From Clostridia bacterium (GTDB lineage: Bacteria > Bacillota > Clostridia > Christensenellales > Aristaeellaceae): DNA of 64,000 nucleotides. The notes under the pieces are model-generated. The model was given only the letters and a program-made list of their open reading frames with translations. It was not told where the DNA came from and made no database searches. Made by a program: the position numbers and the translations under genes. The DNA lies in assembly GCA_017501255.1 (NCBI GenBank), contig JAFVXE010000020.1, positions 1 to 64,000 of the forward strand, given 5' to 3'. Each line of letters begins with the position of its first letter. The stretch's first letter is position 1. This document shows positions 59,487 to 64,000 of the stretch, piece by piece.

Positions 59487-61460
59487 ATGTCCACCGCCCG
59501 TACCTTTGGCATCCTTGCCCATGTTGACGCCGGCAAAACCACCCTGTCCGAGCAACTTTTGTACCGGGCAGGCGCTTTGCGTGCGCCGGGGCGGGTGGAT
59601 CATGGCAACACAGCGCTGGATACGGATGAAATCGAGCGTAGCCGTGGCATTACGGTGTTTTCCAATCAAGCATGGCTGGAGCATGGCGGCCGCCGCTACA
59701 CCATGATCGACACACCGGGTCACATCGACTTTGCTGCCGAAGCAGAGCGTGTGCTGCCTGCGCTGGACATGGCGGTGCTGGTGATCGACGGTTCCTCTGA
59801 ACTGGACGCCCACACCGAGGTACTCTATCGCCTTTTGACGCAGGATTATCATCTGCCGGTGATCCTGTTTCTCAACAAAACCGACCTGACCGGCTTTGAC
59901 CGGGAGCGAATTCTCAACCAGATCACCCGGCGGCTGACGGAAAATATCGTCTGCGTGGAAGCAGGCCAGCCCGACCTGGAAGCGCTGGCAGTGCTGGATG
60001 ACCAGTTCTGCGAAAGCTATCTGGAAGGCAGCGCCACCCCTGAAATGGCTTGGGCTTCCCTGCGAAAACTCACCAGTCAGGTCTCCCCCGTGCTGATGGG
60101 CGCAGCCCTTGCCGGTACAGGCGTTTCCGAATTGCTGGATATGTTGGCGCTGGTAGCACAGGGATTGGATTCCCAGTCCGAGAATACCGCATTCGATCCC
60201 ACGGCGTCCTTCCGGGCCCGTGTCTATCAGGTGCGCCACGATACAAACGGCGAGCGGATCACCTATCTGCGGGTGCTGGCGGGGAAACTGCACCCTCGGG
60301 ATGCCTTCCGATTTGATGGAACCACAGAAAAGGTGCATCAGATTCGTCAGTACCGGGGTTCTGCCTACACCGCTGCCGATGAAGCCCTGCCCGGGGATGC
60401 GGTGGGCGTAACCGGATTATCCATTCCCCGCTGCGGCGACTTGCTCGCCGGCGATACGCTGGACGAAACCACCGCAGCTCAAGCACGCCGTTTTCAGCCG
60501 GTACTGGCTGTGCAGGTACTGCCCCCGGATGGCGTTGCACCCAGCGCACTGTTGGAAAAGCTCCGTATCCTGGAGGATGAAGACCCTGCCCTGAACGTGC
60601 AATGGGATGCTGCCCACGGCGTTTCTCTGGTGCAGGTGATGGGCGAAGTGCAGATGGAAGTGCTCATTCAGCTGCTGGCAGACCGTTACGGGCTTTCCGT
60701 CAGGCTGTTGCCGCCTCAGGTATTGTATAAGGAAACCATTGCTGCCCCTGTGGTGGGCTGCGGCCATTACGAACCCCTCCGCCACTATGCGGAGGTGCAT
60801 CTGCGGCTTTCCCCCGGCAAGCGTGGGGAGGGCATCACCTTCGTAAGCCGCTGCCATGTGGACGATCTGCATATTTCCTTTCAGGCGCTGGTACGCTCTC
60901 ATGTGTTTGAGCGTGTGCATCCCGGCGTGCTGACCGGCTCACCCCTGACGGATCTGCACGTGGAACTGCTCTCCGGCCGTGCCCATCTGAAGCACACCGA
61001 AGGCGGCGATTTCCGGGAGTCCACCTACCGGGCCATCCGGCAAGGGCTGATGAAAGCCGAATGCCAGCTGCTGGAGCCTTTCTATCGCTTTGATCTGACC
61101 CTGCCTGCCGACTGTCTGGGCCGGGCCATGACCGATATCCTCTCCCGCCACGGCAGCCACGATGCGCCGGATATTCAGGGTGATACGGTTCGTCTCAGCG
61201 GCAGGGGGCCGGTGGCCGCATTTCTGGATTATCCAACGCAGGTGCGTGCCTACAGCCACGGCAAGGGCAGCATACTGTTCCAGCCTGCTGGTTATGACCT
61301 GTGCCACAACCAGCAGGAAGTGATTACGGCCATCGGCTACAACTGCGGCGCAGATGTGCAAAACCCCACGGGCAGCGTGTTCTGCTCCCATGGGGCTGGT
61401 TTCTATGTGAACTGGGATGAAGCTGACAACTGGATGCATCTGCCGGTGGAAAAAGCTTAA
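59487..61460 (+). CDS. Tet(M)/EF-G-like GTPase, divergent ribosomal-protection family
   Basis: A 657-residue translational GTPase with the domain order of EF-G and Tet(M)/Tet(O). G motifs: HVDAGKTT (12-19), RGIT, DTPGHIDF, NKTD and the G5-like GAALAGTG. The domain II to IV region ends in HNQQEVITAIGYNCGADVQNP, like ribosomal protection proteins. It is similar in length to Tet(M) (639). It sits in an operon with an rRNA methyltransferase and shows no mobile element nearby, so it is likely a chromosomal relative whose role in resistance is unproven. RBS AAGGAGG. Confidence 0.88.
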   Translation: MSTARTFGILAHVDAGKTTLSEQLLYRAGALRAPGRVDHGNTALDTDEIERSRGITVFSNQAWLEHGGRRYTMIDTPGHIDFAAEAERVLPALDMAVLVIDGSSELDAHTEVLYRLLTQDYHLPVILFLNKTDLTGFDRERILNQITRRLTENIVCVEAGQPDLEALAVLDDQFCESYLEGSATPEMAWASLRKLTSQVSPVLMGAALAGTGVSELLDMLALVAQGLDSQSENTAFDPTASFRARVYQVRHDTNGERITYLRVLAGKLHPRDAFRFDGTTEKVHQIRQYRGSAYTAADEALPGDAVGVTGLSIPRCGDLLAGDTLDETTAAQARRFQPVLAVQVLPPDGVAPSALLEKLRILEDEDPALNVQWDAAHGVSLVQVMGEVQMEVLIQLLADRYGLSVRLLPPQVLYKETIAAPVVGCGHYEPLRHYAEVHLRLSPGKRGEGITFVSRCHVDDLHISFQALVRSHVFERVHPGVLTGSPLTDLHVELLSGRAHLKHTEGGDFRESTYRAIRQGLMKAECQLLEPFYRFDLTLPADCLGRAMTDILSRHGSHDAPDIQGDTVRLSGRGPVAAFLDYPTQVRAYSHGKGSILFQPAGYDLCHNQQEVITAIGYNCGADVQNPTGSVFCSHGAGFYVNWDEADNWMHLPVEKA

Positions 61461-61490
61461 CTGCTTGCAATATTCTCTGCCTGTATTCTG

Positions 61491-62144
61491 TCAGTTCTGA
61501 GGTTCTGGCAGTAAAAGCCAACAGCGGAATATGTCCGCGCTGTACCACTTCAGATCTGCAATGGATGCCGTCTGCTGCGGCGAAACCTGCCACGGCTCAT
61601 CGGAAGCCAGCGCAAGGCACAATTCAGGAAACAGTACACACCACCAGTTCTGGCCCAGACCTTTGCCAAGGGTGATTCGCAAAGCCCGGTATTCACCCTG
61701 GGGAAGCGTTACTTCCCCGTAGGCTTTTTCCGGCAAGGTCAGTACACCCACCTGAGCGGAGACCTCTCCATCAAATCCATACTGCCGTGCAGTTTGTTCA
61801 GCCACTGCCAGCATCGCTTCCTTGCGTTGCCCAAGCAGGGCATAGACTGCATCCGCATCCTTTGCGCCCGCTGCCTTGATTTCTTTCCCGAAGGCAGCAA
61901 GGATCGCATCCCGCACCGCCAGCTTGATTTTCTGTGCACAGGGGCTGTCATCCTCCGCCAAAATATGCAGCCGGATAATCTGACCGCTTTCGTAAGCCTC
62001 CTGCAAGATCATTTCTTCAGCCGTCAGTCCGAGGGCGCAAAGCGGCATGACCAATACCCAGAGAAACGCTGCCACACTTGCAACCAATAACAACCAGCTG
62101 CCTGCCACCCGGCTTCTTGTTCTCATTGACTCCATCCACTTCAT
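61491..62144 (-). CDS. spoIIR: Stage II sporulation protein R
   Basis: A 217-residue exported signalling protein. Family blocks are GQIIRLHILAEDDSPCAQKIKLAVRDAIL, split here over residues 53-81, QYGFDGEVSAQVG and GEYRALRITLGKGLGQNWWCVLFPELC. SpoIIR is made in the forespore under sigma-F, crosses to the intermembrane space and triggers SpoIIGA to process pro-sigma-E. It has an N-terminal signal/anchor (WLLLVASVAAFLWVLVMPL). RBS GGAAGG. It converges with the Tet(M)-like gene and is divergent from yugP. Confidence 0.94.
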   Translation of the reverse strand: MKWMESMRTRSRVAGSWLLLVASVAAFLWVLVMPLCALGLTAEEMILQEAYESGQIIRLHILAEDDSPCAQKIKLAVRDAILAAFGKEIKAAGAKDADAVYALLGQRKEAMLAVAEQTARQYGFDGEVSAQVGVLTLPEKAYGEVTLPQGEYRALRITLGKGLGQNWWCVLFPELCLALASDEPWQVSPQQTASIADLKWYSADIFRCWLLLPEPQN

Positions 62145-62269
62145 ACTGTTCCTTCCCTCCGAAGGTCAGTATGGCTCCTTTGCAGGCCTTTCATTCATCC
62201 AGCGCTGATGCCATACAAGCCCTCTTTGCATGGTTGGAACCCGCCCGGCGACAATTCAAACATTGCCGG

Positions 62270-62297
62270 TTGTATTGCCGCCAAAATGGTGTATGAT
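62270..62297 (+). promoter_or_regulatory. Promoter for the YugP-like peptidase gene
   Basis: TTGTAT (62270-62275), 16-base spacer, TATGAT (62292-62297). About 62 bases before the start codon. Confidence 0.6.
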
Positions 62298-62358
62298 AGA
62301 GACAGCGGAGAACTTTTTACCGCAGTTTCTGTCTGGTTTTGATGAAGGAGGTAGCGTT

Positions 62359-63042
62359 TTGTTCTATTTTGACTGGACCATGCTGCTGGCTTTGCCGGGA
62401 TTGATTTTGGGCCTTTGGGCACAGATGCGGGTCAAATCCTCGTTTGCCCAGTACAGCCGGGTATACAGCCGCCGGGGTGTGCGGGCGGAGGATGTTTCTG
62501 CCGATCTTCTGCACCGCAGCGGCAACCAGAACGTAACCATCACCGGCGTTTCCGGCTCCTTGACCGACCACTACGACCCTTCCACCAACACCCTGCGGCT
62601 CAGTCAGGATGTGCTGGGCAATACCAGCATTGCCGCCATTGGCGTTGCTGCCCACGAATGCGGTCACGCCATGCAGCAGCACGATGGTTATGCTCCCCTG
62701 AAGCTGCGCACCGCCATCGTGCCGGTGGTCAACATTGGCAGCAGTCTGTACTTTCCCATCTTCATGGCCGGGCTGTTGTTCAGCTGGGAACCGCTGGTGA
62801 ATGTGGGCATCCTCTGCTTTGCCCTGTCGCTGGTGTTTTCGCTGGTGACGCTGCCGGTGGAGTTTGATGCCAGCAAGCGGGCCATCGCCATGCTGCGAAA
62901 CGGCGGCTATCTGGCGGAGGATGAGCTGGATGGTGCCCGCAAGGTACTGAACGCTGCTGCCATGACCTATGTGGCAGCTGTGGTATCCAGCCTGCTGCAG
63001 CTTTTGCGCCTGATTCTCATCGCCCGTTCCCGGGACGACTGA
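62359..63042 (+). CDS. YugP-like membrane zinc metallopeptidase
   Basis: A 227-residue protein of the neutral zinc metallopeptidase family (PF04298). The TTG at 62359 with AAGGAGGT seven bases upstream is the most likely start and gives LFYFDWTMLLALPGLILGL, the usual first helix. The zinc motif HECGHAMQ is near residue 97, with downstream EFDASKRA as a probable ligand region; three more helices follow. YugP-type peptidases are conserved in Firmicutes with unknown substrates. It precedes the helicase gene by 25 bases. Confidence 0.9.
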   Translation: MFYFDWTMLLALPGLILGLWAQMRVKSSFAQYSRVYSRRGVRAEDVSADLLHRSGNQNVTITGVSGSLTDHYDPSTNTLRLSQDVLGNTSIAAIGVAAHECGHAMQQHDGYAPLKLRTAIVPVVNIGSSLYFPIFMAGLLFSWEPLVNVGILCFALSLVFSLVTLPVEFDASKRAIAMLRNGGYLAEDELDGARKVLNAAAMTYVAAVVSSLLQLLRLILIARSRDD

Positions 63043-63067
63043 TCCCATACGAAAGGAGGCCACCGCC

Positions 63068-64000
63068 GTGGAGAAAGCATTCCGCATTTCCGTCCGCGAG
63101 CTGGTGGCCTTTTGTTTTCCCCTGGAGGATATTACCCCCGGCGGAGGCGTAGGCGATATGCTGGCTGGCGGTACAGCGCACAGAGCAGCGCAGAAAAACC
63201 GGGAAGGCGAAATTGAGAAAAGCCTGAACCATGTTTTCCATCTGCAGGGCTGCTGCATTGAGCTGTTCGGGCGTATGGATGCCTACACAGATGGCGCCAT
63301 TCCATTGGTGGAGGAAATGAAGCACTGCCGCATTACGCCTAAAAGTCCATGGCCGGAACACCGGGCCCAGGCGCTGTGCTATGCCGCCATGGTGGCGCTT
63401 TTGTGGGAAAAGCCGCAGGTTCGTTTCTGCGTCAGCTATGTGTCCCTGGAAGGCGAACTGCTGGCAAGGTTTGAAGAATGTTTGTCCGCCGAAGAACTGT
63501 CCAGACAGACCGAAAGCTGGCTGGAAGCCTACCTTGCCTTTGCCCTTCGGGAAGAAGCGCACCGGGAAGCCCGGGATGCATCCCTGAAAGCCATGAGATT
63601 CCCCTACCCCACATATCGCAACGGGCAGCGGGAACTGGCCCGGCAAGTGTACACTGCCATCAGCCGCCAGAAGCGGCTTTTCGCCAGTCTGCCCACCGGC
63701 ACAGGCAAAAGCGCCGCTGTTTTGTTCCCGGCCCTGAAGGCTCTTGGAGAGGGCAAAACAAGCCGGCTTCTGTATTTGACAGCCCGGAACACTGCCCGTC
63801 AAAGCCCGCTGGAAGCGCTGGAACGAATGCAAATACAGGGAATGCGGGCACGTATCACGGTGCTTACCGCCAAGGAAAAGCTCTGTCCCGCCCCGGCCCG
63901 CTGTCACCCGGATGATTGCAGCCGTGCCAAAGGGCATTATCTCCGGGAAAAGGAAGCGGTAGCGGAACTGGTGGAAAAAGGCGGCCTGTGGACGGATGAA
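63068..64000 (+). CDS. XPD/DinG-type helicase with N-terminal nuclease-like domain (partial)
   Basis: The first 311 residues of a gene that runs off the right edge; no stop occurs in frame. The GTG at 63068 has AAAGGAGG eight bases upstream. Residues 1-180 look like a PD-(D/E)xK nuclease-type domain: FGRMDAYTDGAIPLVEEMKH supplies D and ExK. Walker A SLPTGTGKSAAVLFPAL follows near residue 220. Cysteines in AKEKLCPAPARCHPDDC suggest the [4Fe-4S] cluster of XPD/DinG-type superfamily 2 helicases. It would unwind 5'-tailed DNA in repair or replication. Because only the start is visible, the C-terminal helicase motifs are unconfirmed. Confidence 0.85.
   Translation, partial: MEKAFRISVRELVAFCFPLEDITPGGGVGDMLAGGTAHRAAQKNREGEIEKSLNHVFHLQGCCIELFGRMDAYTDGAIPLVEEMKHCRITPKSPWPEHRAQALCYAAMVALLWEKPQVRFCVSYVSLEGELLARFEECLSAEELSRQTESWLEAYLAFALREEAHREARDASLKAMRFPYPTYRNGQRELARQVYTAISRQKRLFASLPTGTGKSAAVLFPALKALGEGKTSRLLYLTARNTARQSPLEALERMQIQGMRARITVLTAKEKLCPAPARCHPDDCSRAKGHYLREKEAVAELVEKGGLWTDE

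Noticed and set aside
59487-61460. Acquired tetracycline resistance cassette
   Set aside because: No integrase, transposon end, tet leader or composition change is visible nearby; the gene is in a core operon.

Overview
The window is a chromosomal segment of a spore-forming Clostridia-type Firmicute. The evidence is three sporulation genes (spoIVA, spoIID, spoIIR), the redox repressor rex, an IspH-ribosomal protein S1 fusion, consensus sigma-A promoters and strong AGGAGG ribosome binding sites. Base composition is GC-rich by eye. The order could not be fixed; an uncultured gut lineage of the Oscillospirales/Christensenellales kind fits, but this is inference. Almost all of the window is compact core genome.

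Layout. 1-2,540: start of a possible IS30-type transposase cut by the left edge, a split chromate transporter, tRNA-Ser(GGA), an FMN-binding RnfG-like protein, tRNA-Arg(CCG). 2,689-9,959: a secreted Ig-repeat protein, an SH3 protein, a 36-residue membrane peptide, a heterodimeric ABC exporter and yebC. 10,027-18,648: a PLC-like/YdcF/LCP cluster, htpG with a CIRCE element, a BlaI/BlaR1-like regulator pair and a lipoprotein. 18,700-23,852: yhaM-dnaB-rplI-yybS and an AI-2E family transporter. 23,997-28,455: spoIVA, divergent from ylbF-mltG-U32 peptidase. 28,568-34,969: a TPEP-repeat secreted protein, pyrophosphatase, a small lipoprotein, pckA, a Cys/His/Pro-rich protein, a secreted MBL hydrolase and uppP. 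34,988-35,255: a hairpin-rich insertion between two copies of a terminator. 35,264-58,120, all minus strand: rex-vanW, ispH-rpsA fusion, cmk-plsC fusion preceded by a probable 6S RNA, nadR, spoIID, an M16 peptidase, pnp, rpsO, ribF, truB, nrnA, rbfA, infB, ylxQ, rnpM, nusA, rimP and a radical SAM protein. 58,302-64,000: an rRNA methyltransferase, a Tet(M)-like GTPase, spoIIR, a YugP-type peptidase and the start of an XPD/DinG-type helicase.

How the genes work together. The 45-57 kb block is the classic transcription/translation superoperon (NusA, IF-2, RbfA, TruB, S15, PNPase). It is led by a long structured 5' leader before rimP. The cmk-plsC and ispH-rpsA fusions link nucleotide, lipid, isoprenoid and translation functions in two consecutive polypeptides. 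Cell-envelope genes (mltG, uppP, vanW, LCP, SpoIID) and protease/stress regulators are spread between them.

The observations most worth a second look are the hairpin-rich element at 35,017-35,226, the 6S-like RNA at 41,482-41,706, the rimP leader at 56,848-57,095, the twin gene fusions, a RibF without a recognisable flavokinase domain, the CIRCE-controlled htpG, and the BlaI/M56 pair with a large ectodomain lacking penicillin-binding motifs. Nothing in the window is clearly a new defence or mobile system. Start codons were chosen by ribosome binding site and family length and are often shorter than the longest reading frame.
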